A stretch of 64,000 nt of DNA from Bacteroidota bacterium (GCA_026391455.1 JAPLEH010000001.1:1-64000); one strand, 5' to 3'. Numbered from the stretch's first letter, positions 1 to 9,156 are shown. Program-made: numbers and translations. The notes: generated by a model from the letters alone, not told the origin.

Positions 1-2
1 CG

Positions 3-122
3 GTTTTGCAGGCCATTGACAAAGTGCTCAAAGCTACTACCGAAATAGTCAGACCAAATAGAAAGTTTAAACGAAAGAAAATTAAAAAGAAACCACCTTC
101 AATGAATTACAAACAATTGTAG
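3..122 (+). CDS. C-terminal fragment of an unknown protein (5' end outside window)
   Basis: An open frame enters from the left edge and ends at TAG 120-122, giving 39 residues. The visible part has a short helix-like stretch followed by a strongly basic run rich in Lys and Arg (around residues 18-32 of the fragment). Such basic tails are common in nucleic-acid-binding proteins, but no family can be recognised from this piece. The other two forward frames close within the first 50 bases, which supports this frame. No function is assigned. Confidence 0.45.
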   Translation, partial: VLQAIDKVLKATTEIVRPNRKFKRKKIKKKPPSMNYKQL

Positions 123-136
123 CTTAAGTAAACGGC

Positions 137-191
137 ATTGAATAGTGAATAGTCAATAGTGAATAGTCAATTGTGAATAGTCAATTGTGAA
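137..191. repeat. Degenerate tandem repeat, GTGAATAGTCAATT type
   Basis: About four imperfect copies of a 10-14 nt unit related to gtgaatagtcaatt lie just after the first partial gene. Related units occur at 18183-18215 and 59005-59075. The whole stretch 123-428 holds no gene: besides this repeat it has a hairpin (229-283) and an AT-rich aattcataattc-type tract at about 309-345. Confidence 0.7.
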
Positions 192-228
192 GGTGCGTTT
201 TTTTTACGGCAGACTCATCTTACTTCCC

Positions 229-283
229 GCCTGCCTTCATTTCATTACGGTTTACCCACCGTAATATAATGCAGGAGGGCAGG
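229..283. repeat. REP-like nested hairpin
   Basis: An outer stem pairs GCCTGCC (229-235) with GGGCAGG (277-283). An inner stem pairs ATTACGG (244-250) with CCGTAAT (259-265). On the minus strand the sequence resembles the hairpin at 46010-46053; both contain CCGTAATGAAATG followed by an AGG-rich arm. It looks like one member of a dispersed REP-like family rather than a terminator, since no T-run follows. Confidence 0.5.
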
Positions 284-428
284 TAAAACTTCCGGTCTTT
301 TAGCTCATTCATCATTCTAAATTCATAATTCATCATTCTAAACGCTTAATTCTCCCCGCCTAATCCATGACCGGAATCATTTTTGGGATTGAAGTATATC
401 AATCTCCCCCGGGGATTCAGATTCTACA

Positions 429-2135
429 TTGCTGAGGTTTAATTGGTCTTTTCATGGGCATACGATTGGCCCCTTCAAAACTTTTAGCATGGCTGCATCC
501 GATATTACCAAACCCGTTGACCTGTTGAATCATGCAGAGGGTACGGGTCATATGCGTTCCCGCCGACCCGTCTATATAGACTTTATGCCTCCCTGCAACA
601 GTGCCTGCCCCTCCGGGGAAAATATTCAGGCTTGGATGGCTTTTGCACAGGCGGGTGATTATTTCAACGCATTTCAAACGATACTGGAAGACAATCCGTT
701 TCCCGCCATTATGGGAAGGATCTGTGTAAAGCCCTGCGAAACGGGTTGCAACCGCAATCATATAGATGATACGGTGAATATTCATGCCGTGGAACGGTTC
801 ATCGGCGATGAAGCCATCCTGCATAAATGGCAACCCAATTATACCACCCGGCTTACCGGCAAACGGGTGCTTGTAATTGGTGCAGGACCCGGTGGACTCT
901 CTGCTGCCTATCACCTCACCCGTATGGGACATACCGTGGAAGTATATGAAGCAGGTGCCCATCCCGGTGGTTTATTATGGGCCGGAATTCCCGATTACCG
1001 GTTGCCCAAAGATATTCTCGATGCCGAAGTCGATCGGCTGGTGCGCATGGGTGTCACCATCCGGTTGAATTATAAAGTAACAGACCTCCTGCAGGAAAAA
1101 GAAGCCGGCAGCTTTGATGCGGTGTATTTATCCATCGGTGCCCAACTGATCCATGCAGAGGATTTTGTAAATGATGATTCCGTTTATACTACCGATGCCT
1201 TTGATTTTTTCCGCGAAGCACATCTCAATAATTCTGCATTTATCCAAAAGAAAGTAGTGGTATATGGTGGTGCCAAACTGGCCCTGTATCTCGCACGCAT
1301 GCTGAAACGATTCGGCTCGGACACCGCCGTGTATTATCCCGGTGATAAAAAAATGATGCCTGCCTATGATTATGAAACAGAAGATGCCATGGCAGAAGGA
1401 GTGGAAGTACAACTATTGCGCAGCATTCGAAGCGTGGAAAATAAACAGATCACATTTGAGATCATGAAAGTGGAAAAAGGGAAAGCAGTGGGAACCGGCG
1501 AATTTGAAACCACCCCAGCCGATGTGCTGATCATTGCCAACCGGCAGGAAACGGATTCCGGATTCTTACGCACCGTGCCTGGTATCAACATAAATGATGA
1601 TGGCGCCGTAGGCATTGATGTAAACCGCATGACCGGACATGAAGGAATATTTGCAGGAGGCGATATGCTGCCCGGAGAAAACCGCAGCGCCACGATCTCT
1701 ATCGGACATGGAAAGAAAGCGGCGCGGTATATTCATGCGTATCTGGAAAAATCGGTTTATCAGAAGCCGGATAAACATCCCACTGCCGGGTACCGCAAGC
1801 TGCATATGTGGTATCAAACCGATGCACCGCAAAAAGCACAGGATAAACTGGCACCTGAAAGAGCCATACAAAATTTTGATGAAGTGATACAGGGGCTTTC
1901 TCAAAAACAAGCCCGTTTTGAAGCGCAGCGTTGCCTCAGTTGCGGCAACTGCTTTGAATGCGATGGTTGCTTTGGTGCCTGTCCGGAAGATGCTGTCATC
2001 AAATTAGGAAAGGGAAACCGCTATAAGTTTGATTACAATGCCTGCACGGGTTGTGCGGTTTGTTATGAACAATGCCCCTGCCACGCCATTGAAATGATTC
2101 CAGAACCTTCCAAAACCGCTACAGATGTCAACTAA
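429..2135 (+). CDS. GltD-like NAD(P)/FAD oxidoreductase with N- and C-terminal Fe-S domains
   Basis: A 568-residue protein of the glutamate-synthase small-subunit (GltD) type. Residues about 50-115 form the N-terminal Cys-rich domain (CNSACPSGENI, then ICVKPCETGCNR) that binds [4Fe-4S] in this family. A dinucleotide-binding GAGPGG lies at 151-156. The C-terminus carries two ferredoxin-like Cys clusters: C502, C505, C508 and C518, then C539, C542, C545 and C549. The start is TTG at 429; ATG 489 is an alternative, but as I recall related proteins conserve the segment before it. The stop overlaps the nifJ start by 11 nt, which implies translational coupling. It probably moves electrons between NAD(P)H and ferredoxin for PFOR. 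It is not a true GltD, because no gltB is present. The electron-transfer role is inferred. Confidence 0.85.
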   Translation: MLRFNWSFHGHTIGPFKTFSMAASDITKPVDLLNHAEGTGHMRSRRPVYIDFMPPCNSACPSGENIQAWMAFAQAGDYFNAFQTILEDNPFPAIMGRICVKPCETGCNRNHIDDTVNIHAVERFIGDEAILHKWQPNYTTRLTGKRVLVIGAGPGGLSAAYHLTRMGHTVEVYEAGAHPGGLLWAGIPDYRLPKDILDAEVDRLVRMGVTIRLNYKVTDLLQEKEAGSFDAVYLSIGAQLIHAEDFVNDDSVYTTDAFDFFREAHLNNSAFIQKKVVVYGGAKLALYLARMLKRFGSDTAVYYPGDKKMMPAYDYETEDAMAEGVEVQLLRSIRSVENKQITFEIMKVEKGKAVGTGEFETTPADVLIIANRQETDSGFLRTVPGININDDGAVGIDVNRMTGHEGIFAGGDMLPGENRSATISIGHGKKAARYIHAYLEKSVYQKPDKHPTAGYRKLHMWYQTDAPQKAQDKLAPERAIQNFDEVIQGLSQKQARFEAQRCLSCGNCFECDGCFGACPEDAVIKLGKGNRYKFDYNACTGCAVCYEQCPCHAIEMIPEPSKTATDVN

Positions 2136-5100
2136 AAAAATAATTGCCACGATTGATGGTAATGAAGCTGCTGCCTATGTGGCTTACCGGGTGAACGAAG
2201 TATGTGCGATCTATCCCATTACACCATCTTCCACCATGGCAGAACTCGCTGATGAATGGTCATCCAAGGGAGTAAAGAATATATGGGGACATATACCCGA
2301 TGTGATCGAAATGCAGAGTGAAGGCGGTGCAGCCGGTACCGTACACGGTGCATTGCAAACCGGTTCACTCACTACTACGTTCACCGCTTCACAGGGATTG
2401 ATGCTCATGCTGCCCAATATGTATAAGATCGCCGGTGAATTAACTCCTGCGGTATTTCATGTAGCAGCGCGCTCACTGGCAGCACAGGGGCTTTCTATTT
2501 TTGGCGATCATCAGGATGTAATGGCCGCCCGCACCACGGGCTTTGCCATGCTGGGTGCCGCCAGTGTACAGGAAGCACACGATTTTGCACTCATTGCACA
2601 AGTGGCCACGCTACGCGCACGGATACCGATCGTACATTTCTTCGATGGGTTCCGCACCTCCCATGAAGTGAATAAACTGGAGATGCTGCGCGACGAACAG
2701 ATCCGCGCTATGATGAAAGACGAACTGGTGATTTTACACCGTAGCCGTGCCCTCAATCCGGATCATCCATTCATTCGTGGTACAGCTCAAAATCCCGATG
2801 TGTATTTTCAGGGAAGAGAAACCGTGAACAGTTATTATAATGCTATGCCCGGCATTATGAAAGAGGTGATGCAGGAGTTTGAACAATTGACCGGCCGGCA
2901 TTACGACCTGTTCGAATATACCGGTGCTCCGGATGCCACGCGTATCATCATCATCATGGGTTCCGGCAGCGAAACGGTGGGGGAAACAGTGAAGGCATTG
3001 AATGCAGCCGGAGAAAAGACTGGTGTGATAACCGTGCGTTTATTCCGCCCCTTTTCCCTTGAACATTTTATCAAGGCAATGCCCTCTTCGGTACAAAAGA
3101 TCGCCGTATTGGATCGCACCAAAGAGTCCGGTGCTTCCGGTGAACCCATGTACCAGGATGTATTATCCGTATTGGTGGAAGCACTGCAACGCGGCCTCAT
3201 TACCCGTTTGCCCAATATCTGCGGAGGCCGTTATGGGCTTTCTTCTAAAGAGTTTACGCCCGCCATGGTAAAAGCGGTATTCGATGAATTGAAAAATGAA
3301 CACCCTAAAAATAATTTTACAGTCGGTATCAATGATGATGTAACGCATACCAGTCTTTCCTACGACCCTGCTTATACGCTCGATGAATCTTCCTGGCGGC
3401 AGGGACTTTTCTTTGGACTGGGTGCAGATGGTACGGTAGGTGCCAACAAGAATACCATTAAGATCATCGGGGAGAATACTGATCTCTACGCACAGGGTTA
3501 TTTTGTATATGATTCCAAAAAATCAGGTGCACGCACCGTTTCACATTTACGTTTTGGCCCGCAACCCATCCGCGCTCCTTACCTGATCTCGAAAGCCGAT
3601 TTCATTGCCTGCCACCAGTTCAACTTCACGGAGAAAGTGGAGATGCTGGAATTTGCCAGCGAAGGGGCCACTTTCCTGCTCAACAGTCCGTATGATAAAG
3701 AGGAGGTATGGAATAAACTATCGGGCCAGTTACAAAAGCTTATCATAGATAAAAAAATAAAATTCTATTTGATCGATGCCACCACCGTTGCCCGTGATAA
3801 TGGTATGAGCGGACGCATCAATACCATTATGCAGACCTGCTATTTTGCATTGTCAGGTGTATTGCCCAAAGAGGAAGCGATCGCACAGATCAAAAAAGCC
3901 ATTGAGAAAACGTATTATAAGAAAGGCAAAAAGGTCATTGAACAGAACTTCATTGCAGTGGATGCCACACTGGCCAACCTGTATGAAGTGAACTATCCTA
4001 AGAAAATAACTGCTGAAGACCATGCCCTGCTCACCGTATCTGATCAGGCCCCTGCATTTGTAAAAGAAGTAACGGCCCTGATGATGGCCGGACATGGTGA
4101 TGAATTGCCGGTGAGTAAAATGACTGTGGATGGCACTTATCCCAGCGGTACCACCAAATGGGAAAAACGAAATATTTCTGATCTGGTGCCTGTGTGGGAG
4201 CCTGATCTCTGTATTCAATGCGGCAATTGCGCGTATGTGTGTCCGCACAGTGTGATCCGGGCGAAATTCTATCACGAGGATTACATACAAAAAGCGCCGG
4301 ATGGATTTAAATCAGCACCCATCAATGCGAGAGGATTTCCGGAAACAAAATATTCATTGCAAGTCTATCTCGAAGATTGTACGGGTTGTAACCTTTGTGT
4401 GGAAGTATGTCCGGCATCTGATCCGGCCAACCGTTCACGCAAAGCCATCAACATGGGTGAGAAAGAACCCATACTGGAAGTGGAAAAACGAAACATCGGA
4501 ATATTTGAGAATATTCCCTGGAATGATCGTTCGAAAATTGATTTCTCCACGGTACACGGCGCACAATTCCTCGAACCCTTGTTTGAATTTTCCGGTGCAT
4601 GTGCCGGTTGTGGCGAAACCCCTTATCTGAAATTGTTGTCACAATTGTTTGGCGACCGCCTGCTCGTTGCCAATGCTACCGGTTGCTCTTCTATCTATGG
4701 TGGTAATCTGCCTACTACTCCCTGGGCGGTGAATGCGGCAGGCAGGGGACCGGCCTGGTCTAATTCATTGTTTGAAGATAACGCTGAATTCGGATTGGGT
4801 ATGCGCATTACAGCAGATAAGCAACTGGACATGGCGCGGCAATATCTCACTATCATGAAAGAGGAAGTGGGCGCAGCGCTGGCCGATTCCATTCTCAATG
4901 CTACTACTGTGGTGGAATCTGAATTGAATGAACAACGCGATCGGGTGGAGCAACTGAAATTGAAGTTGGCAGAAAGTAAACATGCAGATGCGCCATTGCT
5001 TTTATCTGTTGCTGACCAGTTGGTGCGAAGAAGTGTATGGCTTGTAGGTGGTGATGGCTGGGCATACGATATTGGTTATGGCGGTCTGGATCATGCATTG

Positions 5101-5697
5101 GCCAGCGGCCGCAATATCAATATACTGGTATTGGATACCGAAGTATATTCCAATACCGGTGGTCAATCTTCCAAGTCAACCCCCACCGCTGCTACCGCCA
5201 AGTTTGCAGCCGGTGGTAAATCGGGCGGTAAGAAAGACCTTGCCCTGCAGGCGATCTCTTATGGAAATGTGTATGTGGCACGCGTGGCATTTGGTGCCAA
5301 TCCCCAACAAACCTTACTCGCTATGCGGGAAGCAGAAGCGTATGATGGTCCGTCGCTGATACTGGCATATAGTCATTGCATTGCCCATGGCTACGATCTC
5401 AAAGACGGATTGAGTCAGCAGCATAAAGCGGTATCCAGCGGACACTGGCCACTGCTCCGATATAACCCCGTACTGCGAAAGAAAAACCAAAACCCCTTTG
5501 TACTGGATTCACCAAGACCGGATATTTCATTGAAAGATTATGCCTATAACGAATTGCGTTATAAAGTACTCACACTGACAAATCCGACTGCTGCTGAAGA
5601 ATTAATGAAGCATGCCCAGCAACTGGTGAACCTGAAGTGGAAAACATATGAAGAGATGGCCACTAAAAAAGCAAGTGATTTTGTGCCGGTGGCCTGA
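2125..5697 (+). CDS. nifJ: Pyruvate:ferredoxin (flavodoxin) oxidoreductase
   Basis: A 1190-residue single-chain PFOR, normal length for the family. It oxidises pyruvate with CoA to acetyl-CoA and CO2 and reduces ferredoxin; the reaction is reversible. The two ferredoxin-type clusters are C696/C699/C702/C706 and C752/C755/C758/C762. The proximal cluster ligands are C826, C829, C854 and C1085. The thiamine-pyrophosphate site GDGWAYDIGYGG begins at 976, followed by NTGGQ. All key ligands are present, so it should be active. ATG 2125 lies inside the end of the preceding oxidoreductase gene. The enzyme is cytoplasmic and oxygen-sensitive in most species, so it points to microaerobic or fermentative phases, or to a ferredoxin supply for the neighbouring complex I. 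Confidence 0.97.
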   Translation: MSTKKIIATIDGNEAAAYVAYRVNEVCAIYPITPSSTMAELADEWSSKGVKNIWGHIPDVIEMQSEGGAAGTVHGALQTGSLTTTFTASQGLMLMLPNMYKIAGELTPAVFHVAARSLAAQGLSIFGDHQDVMAARTTGFAMLGAASVQEAHDFALIAQVATLRARIPIVHFFDGFRTSHEVNKLEMLRDEQIRAMMKDELVILHRSRALNPDHPFIRGTAQNPDVYFQGRETVNSYYNAMPGIMKEVMQEFEQLTGRHYDLFEYTGAPDATRIIIIMGSGSETVGETVKALNAAGEKTGVITVRLFRPFSLEHFIKAMPSSVQKIAVLDRTKESGASGEPMYQDVLSVLVEALQRGLITRLPNICGGRYGLSSKEFTPAMVKAVFDELKNEHPKNNFTVGINDDVTHTSLSYDPAYTLDESSWRQGLFFGLGADGTVGANKNTIKIIGENTDLYAQGYFVYDSKKSGARTVSHLRFGPQPIRAPYLISKADFIACHQFNFTEKVEMLEFASEGATFLLNSPYDKEEVWNKLSGQLQKLIIDKKIKFYLIDATTVARDNGMSGRINTIMQTCYFALSGVLPKEEAIAQIKKAIEKTYYKKGKKVIEQNFIAVDATLANLYEVNYPKKITAEDHALLTVSDQAPAFVKEVTALMMAGHGDELPVSKMTVDGTYPSGTTKWEKRNISDLVPVWEPDLCIQCGNCAYVCPHSVIRAKFYHEDYIQKAPDGFKSAPINARGFPETKYSLQVYLEDCTGCNLCVEVCPASDPANRSRKAINMGEKEPILEVEKRNIGIFENIPWNDRSKIDFSTVHGAQFLEPLFEFSGACAGCGETPYLKLLSQLFGDRLLVANATGCSSIYGGNLPTTPWAVNAAGRGPAWSNSLFEDNAEFGLGMRITADKQLDMARQYLTIMKEEVGAALADSILNATTVVESELNEQRDRVEQLKLKLAESKHADAPLLLSVADQLVRRSVWLVGGDGWAYDIGYGGLDHALASGRNINILVLDTEVYSNTGGQSSKSTPTAATAKFAAGGKSGGKKDLALQAISYGNVYVARVAFGANPQQTLLAMREAEAYDGPSLILAYSHCIAHGYDLKDGLSQQHKAVSSGHWPLLRYNPVLRKKNQNPFVLDSPRPDISLKDYAYNELRYKVLTLTNPTAAEELMKHAQQLVNLKWKTYEEMATKKASDFVPVA

Positions 5698-5719
5698 ACT
5701 GAAAATATGACTTGATAAC

Positions 5720-5900
5720 CATTATTGTCCGGGGAAAGTTTTTGCAGAACCCTGAAACATTGCCCCAGAGCGGGTTCTAGCCCCTCTCCTTTGGGGTTTC
5801 TGAGTACGCACAACGTGCAGATGAAAGAAACGCGCGTAGCGCTTGGGGAGAGGTCTGAATTGATTTACAAACTAATAAATAGTTTTACCGGATAACAATA
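5720..5900 (+). mobile_element. MITE-like element, copy 1, flanked by a 9-bp direct repeat
   Basis: A non-coding element of 181 bp whose left end CATTATTGTCCGG matches the inverse of its right end (TATTGTTATCCGG) at most positions. It is flanked by the direct repeat cttgataac (5711-5719 and 5901-5909), which looks like a target-site duplication. A second, inverted copy lies at 21956-22095. Outside the middle, the two copies agree nearly base for base over about 60 bp on the left arm and 45 bp on the right. This copy carries about 41 extra bp in the middle, including the small hairpin GCACaacGTGC. No transposase is encoded, so movement would need a helper elsewhere. Confidence 0.7.
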
Positions 5901-5925
5901 CTTGATAACCGTGAAATAATACAGT

Positions 5926-6915
5926 ATGAAGATCAAAACATCGTATATGGGGCTGGAGCTCAACTCGCCGGTAGTTGTTTCTGCCTGTACACTCTCTGAA
6001 CGTACCGACAATATCGTGATGATGGAAGACAACGGGGCGGGAGCAGTCGTGTTGTTTTCCCTTTTCGAAGAACAGATACGGAAAGAGGAAGCCCGTTTTA
6101 AAACCGTGGTATCTGAAACCACTTATGCTTTTGCAGAAGCACTGGATTATTTTCCCGACCTGGAAGATTATAATGTGGGCACGGATGACTACATGGAACA
6201 GATCCGTAAGGCAAAAGAACGGGTGAACATACCCATTATCGGCAGCCTCAATGGTATTACGAGTGAAGGCTGGATCGATTATTCGAAGATGATGGAACAG
6301 GCCGGGGCCGATGGAATAGAAGTGAATATATTTTTTATTCCTGCCGATATAACCATGTCTTCCTCAGAAGTGGAACACCGCTACCTCAATATCATTACGG
6401 CCATTAAACAAGCCGTAAAAATTCCCGTAGCAGTAAAACTGAATCCCTATTTCAGTGCCACCGGTAATATGGCCATGCGCATGCAAAATGCCGGTGCGGA
6501 TGCATTGGTCCTTTTCAATCGGTTTTACCAGCCTGATTTTGATATCAATGAACTGGTGATCCGTACCGATCTGCAATACAGTGAAGCCGGCGAGATCCGC
6601 TTGCCCCTGTTGTGGATCGCGTTGTTATACGGTAAAATGAAATTATCACTGGCCGCCACTACTGGTGTGCAAACCGCCACTGAAGTGATCAAGTATATTC
6701 TGGCCGGCGCGGATGTGGTAATGACAGCCTCCTCCCTGTATAAGAACGGCATTCCATATTTGAAAACATTGAATAAAGAATTGCAGGATTGGATGTACAT
6801 GATGGGATTTGATCAGCTGAGTGCATTTCGCGGAAGCATGAGCCAGCAGCATGTATCTGATCCGACTGCTTATGAGCGGAGTAATTATATACGGATAATG
6901 GGAGGAATTAGCTAA
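5926..6915 (+). CDS. Dihydroorotate dehydrogenase-like TIM-barrel flavoprotein
   Basis: A 329-residue protein of the FMN-binding dihydroorotate dehydrogenase fold. It opens with a typical DHOD beta-hairpin (TSYMGLELNSPVVVSA), and later has barrel strands with KLNPYF near residue 170 and a Gly-rich C-terminal phosphate-binding segment (ILAGADVVMTASSLY). It is the DHOD-like paralogue found beside PFOR genes in many anaerobes and Bacteroidota, as I recall, not the pyrimidine-pathway enzyme; no other pyr gene is nearby. It may oxidise or reduce a small molecule using ferredoxin or flavin electrons. The substrate is unknown. It lies 228 bp after nifJ, and the gap is filled by the MITE-like element. 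Confidence 0.8.
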   Translation: MKIKTSYMGLELNSPVVVSACTLSERTDNIVMMEDNGAGAVVLFSLFEEQIRKEEARFKTVVSETTYAFAEALDYFPDLEDYNVGTDDYMEQIRKAKERVNIPIIGSLNGITSEGWIDYSKMMEQAGADGIEVNIFFIPADITMSSSEVEHRYLNIITAIKQAVKIPVAVKLNPYFSATGNMAMRMQNAGADALVLFNRFYQPDFDINELVIRTDLQYSEAGEIRLPLLWIALLYGKMKLSLAATTGVQTATEVIKYILAGADVVMTASSLYKNGIPYLKTLNKELQDWMYMMGFDQLSAFRGSMSQQHVSDPTAYERSNYIRIMGGIS

Positions 6916-7078
6916 TTAGCTAATGTGCTGATTGAACAGCCAGTTATGAGCTGCAAGCCGCAAGCTACAAGCTGCAAGCAAACAGCCAGCTATGAGCTGT
7001 TTACCCCTGTGGGGCGAGCTATCAGCCTTGAGCAGCAGCCAACAACCAACAACCAGCAACCAACAACCAACAACCAAT
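6916..7078. repeat. Mixed low-complexity intergenic repeats
   Basis: The tract runs through three degenerate repeat types: a ttagctaatgtgctg motif (similar to 41367-41405), agctgcaagc units (similar to 45901-45945), and about six copies of a 7-mer related to aaccaac (7038-7076). Together with the next two repeat features it fills the 428 bp between the DHOD-like gene and fhs, which hold no gene. Confidence 0.6.
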
Positions 7079-7153
7079 AGCCGCGAATTGTATTCAACTT
7101 ATGTAACCTGCCTTCGGCTACGCTCAGGCAGCGGGTCCCAATAACCTATGGAA

Positions 7154-7173
7154 CCTGCCTGCCGGCAGGCAGG
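7154..7173. repeat. 20-bp GC-rich perfect palindrome
   Basis: CCTGCCTGCCGGCAGGCAGG is fully self-complementary. Its core half (GGCAGGCAGG) recurs in the hairpin at 22134-22165. It has no T-run, so it is more like a REP element than a terminator. Confidence 0.6.
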
Positions 7174-7264
7174 CCTATGAAACCTTTTGAACCTTTTGAA
7201 CCTCTTGAACGTCTTGAACCTCTTAAACCTATTCAACCTATGTAACCTATGCAACCTATGCAAC
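7174..7264. repeat. 9-nt tandem repeat array AACCTNTTG/AACCTATGT
   Basis: About ten consecutive, imperfect 9-nt units of the form aacctnttg or aacctatgt run up to just before fhs. A second array of the same units lies at 59125-59221. Being a multiple of three, the array stays open in some frames on the minus strand and gives a spurious Arg/Phe/His-rich reading frame. Confidence 0.8.
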
Positions 7265-7343
7265 TTCTTCATCCGACGAACCCGTGATGAAAACAGTTCT
7301 TTTACCTCAAACAAATCCCCTTCATAAACGAGAACACGCACAC

Positions 7344-9008
7344 ATGAAATCAGATTATGAAATAGCACAGGAATGTCCCATTCGCCGAATCGATACGATC
7401 GCTGCGGAAATGGGGCTGCCGGCTGAACGACTGATCCCGTACGGGCATTATAAAGCCAAAATGGATGTACAGGAATTTGATGAAGCGAGGATAGCCCGTT
7501 CAAAGTTGATACTTGTTACGGCCATTACACCCACCAAAGCCGGTATTGGAAAAACAACCACATCTGTCGGGCTGGCTGACGGATTGCGTAAGCTGAAGAA
7601 GAATGCAGTATTGGCTCTTCGCGAACCTTCTCTTGGGCCCTGCTTTGGCATGAAAGGCGGCGCAGCTGGTGGAGGTTATTCCCAGATAGTACCCATGGAA
7701 GATATCAATCTTCATTTCACGGGCGACTTTCATGCTATTACTTCCGCCAATAATACATTGGCAGCTCTGATGGATAATTATCGTTTTTATACCCGGGGCA
7801 AACCGGAAGCTATCAAAACAGTTTTATTGAAACGTTGCCTGGATGTCAATGACCGGGTGCTTCGAAAGATCGTTACTGCATTGGATGGCCCCAATAATGG
7901 TATTCCTTCGGAAACAGGATTTGTGATCACGCCCGCGAGCGAACTGATGGCCATGCTATGTCTTGCCGAAGGATTGGAAGACCTGCGTAAACGAATTGGC
8001 GATATGCTGCTGGGCTTCACCTTTGCCGGAGAACCCTTCACGGCCGCACAGTTGGGTGTTACCGGTGCCATTACGGCATTATTAAAGGATGCTATTCTTC
8101 CCAACCTGGTACAAACATTGGAAGGTTGTCCTGCTATTGTGCATGGCGGACCCTTTGCCAATATCGCACATGGTTGTAATTCGGTGATGGCCACTAAAAC
8201 GGCAATGCAATACGGGGATTATGTGATCACCGAAGCAGGCTTTGCCAGTGATCTCGGCGCAGAAAAGTTTTTCAATATCAAATGCCGGAAAGCAGGATTA
8301 CAACCAGCCATGAGTGTATTGGTGGCCACATCACAAGCTATTAAACTCAGCGGAGGCGCCACTGAAAAAACAATGATGCTGCCTGATCTGGCAAGTTTGG
8401 AAATGGGTTTGCGCAATGTAGCCAAACATATTTCCATCCTGCGATCGTTCGGGCAAAAAGTACTGGTGGTTTTGAACCGCTACCAGTTCGATACAGACGA
8501 AGAGATTGCCTTTCTCCGCGATTGGTGCAATCGTCAGGAAGTATCTTTTGCAGTGAATAATGCTTTTGCACAGGGGGGTGAAGGGGCTATGGAAATGGCA
8601 CAGGCTGTTGTGGAACTTTGTGAAAACCCTTCGCCGGCACTGCAGTACACCTATGAGTTGACAGACGATGTGGAAACAAAGATCCGGAAGATCGTAACCC
8701 GTATCTACGGTGGACGTGATATCGTGTTGTATAAAAAAGCACAGGAAATGATCCGGCGTATCCATCAATTGGGACTGGACCATTTACCCATTTGCATGGC
8801 CAAAACACAGTATTCCTTTACAGATGATCCAACCGTGAGTGGGCTGGATGGCGATTTCACTATACACGTAGACGACCTGGTGATCAGCCGGGGTGCCGGA
8901 TTCATTGTGGCTGTTTGCGGTGAAATGATGCGCATGCCCGGTCTTCCCAAAATACCCCAGGCCAATTTCATTGATGTGATCAACGGAAAGATAATTGGTG
9001 TAAGCTGA
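7344..9008 (+). CDS. fhs: Formate--tetrahydrofolate ligase
   Basis: A 554-residue enzyme from ATG 7344; an in-frame ATG at 7284 would add 20 residues not expected in the family. It condenses formate and tetrahydrofolate with ATP to give 10-formyl-THF for one-carbon metabolism. The ATP site TPTKAGIGKT lies at residues 62-71, followed by the conserved EPSLGPCFGMKGGAAGGGY loop around residues 94-112. The length matches the usual 550-560 residues. It is cytoplasmic and tetrameric in known cases. It stands alone, behind a 428-bp repeat-filled gap, and is convergent with the DUF1569 gene. Confidence 0.96.
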   Translation: MKSDYEIAQECPIRRIDTIAAEMGLPAERLIPYGHYKAKMDVQEFDEARIARSKLILVTAITPTKAGIGKTTTSVGLADGLRKLKKNAVLALREPSLGPCFGMKGGAAGGGYSQIVPMEDINLHFTGDFHAITSANNTLAALMDNYRFYTRGKPEAIKTVLLKRCLDVNDRVLRKIVTALDGPNNGIPSETGFVITPASELMAMLCLAEGLEDLRKRIGDMLLGFTFAGEPFTAAQLGVTGAITALLKDAILPNLVQTLEGCPAIVHGGPFANIAHGCNSVMATKTAMQYGDYVITEAGFASDLGAEKFFNIKCRKAGLQPAMSVLVATSQAIKLSGGATEKTMMLPDLASLEMGLRNVAKHISILRSFGQKVLVVLNRYQFDTDEEIAFLRDWCNRQEVSFAVNNAFAQGGEGAMEMAQAVVELCENPSPALQYTYELTDDVETKIRKIVTRIYGGRDIVLYKKAQEMIRRIHQLGLDHLPICMAKTQYSFTDDPTVSGLDGDFTIHVDDLVISRGAGFIVAVCGEMMRMPGLPKIPQANFIDVINGKIIGVS

Positions 9009-9125
9009 CGGACCGGATGTAAAGGACCTATGCGCTTGTCCTGAGATTCCGGCAAACTAACAGTGATATATATGCGAAAAGGGCTGACTCACCTGTTCCG
9101 GAGATGATATTTTCCCGGTAGGGTA

Positions 9126-9156
9126 TGAAAAACCTGCGCGTTGATCTTCGCAGGTT
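9126..9156 (-). terminator. Probable terminator of the DUF1569 gene
   Basis: AACCTGCG (9131-9138) pairs with CGCAGGTT (9149-9156). Read on the minus strand the stem is followed by a short T-run, as expected after the gene that ends at 9197. Confidence 0.5.

Noticed and set aside
7038-7264. Possible CRISPR array
   Set aside because: The 7- and 9-nt units follow each other without unique spacers and are far too short for CRISPR repeats; no cas gene is present.
7099-7503. 134-residue minus-strand open frame with repeated Arg/Phe/His
   Set aside because: It is the translation of the 9-nt repeat array, overlaps the well-supported fhs gene and has no recognisable domain.
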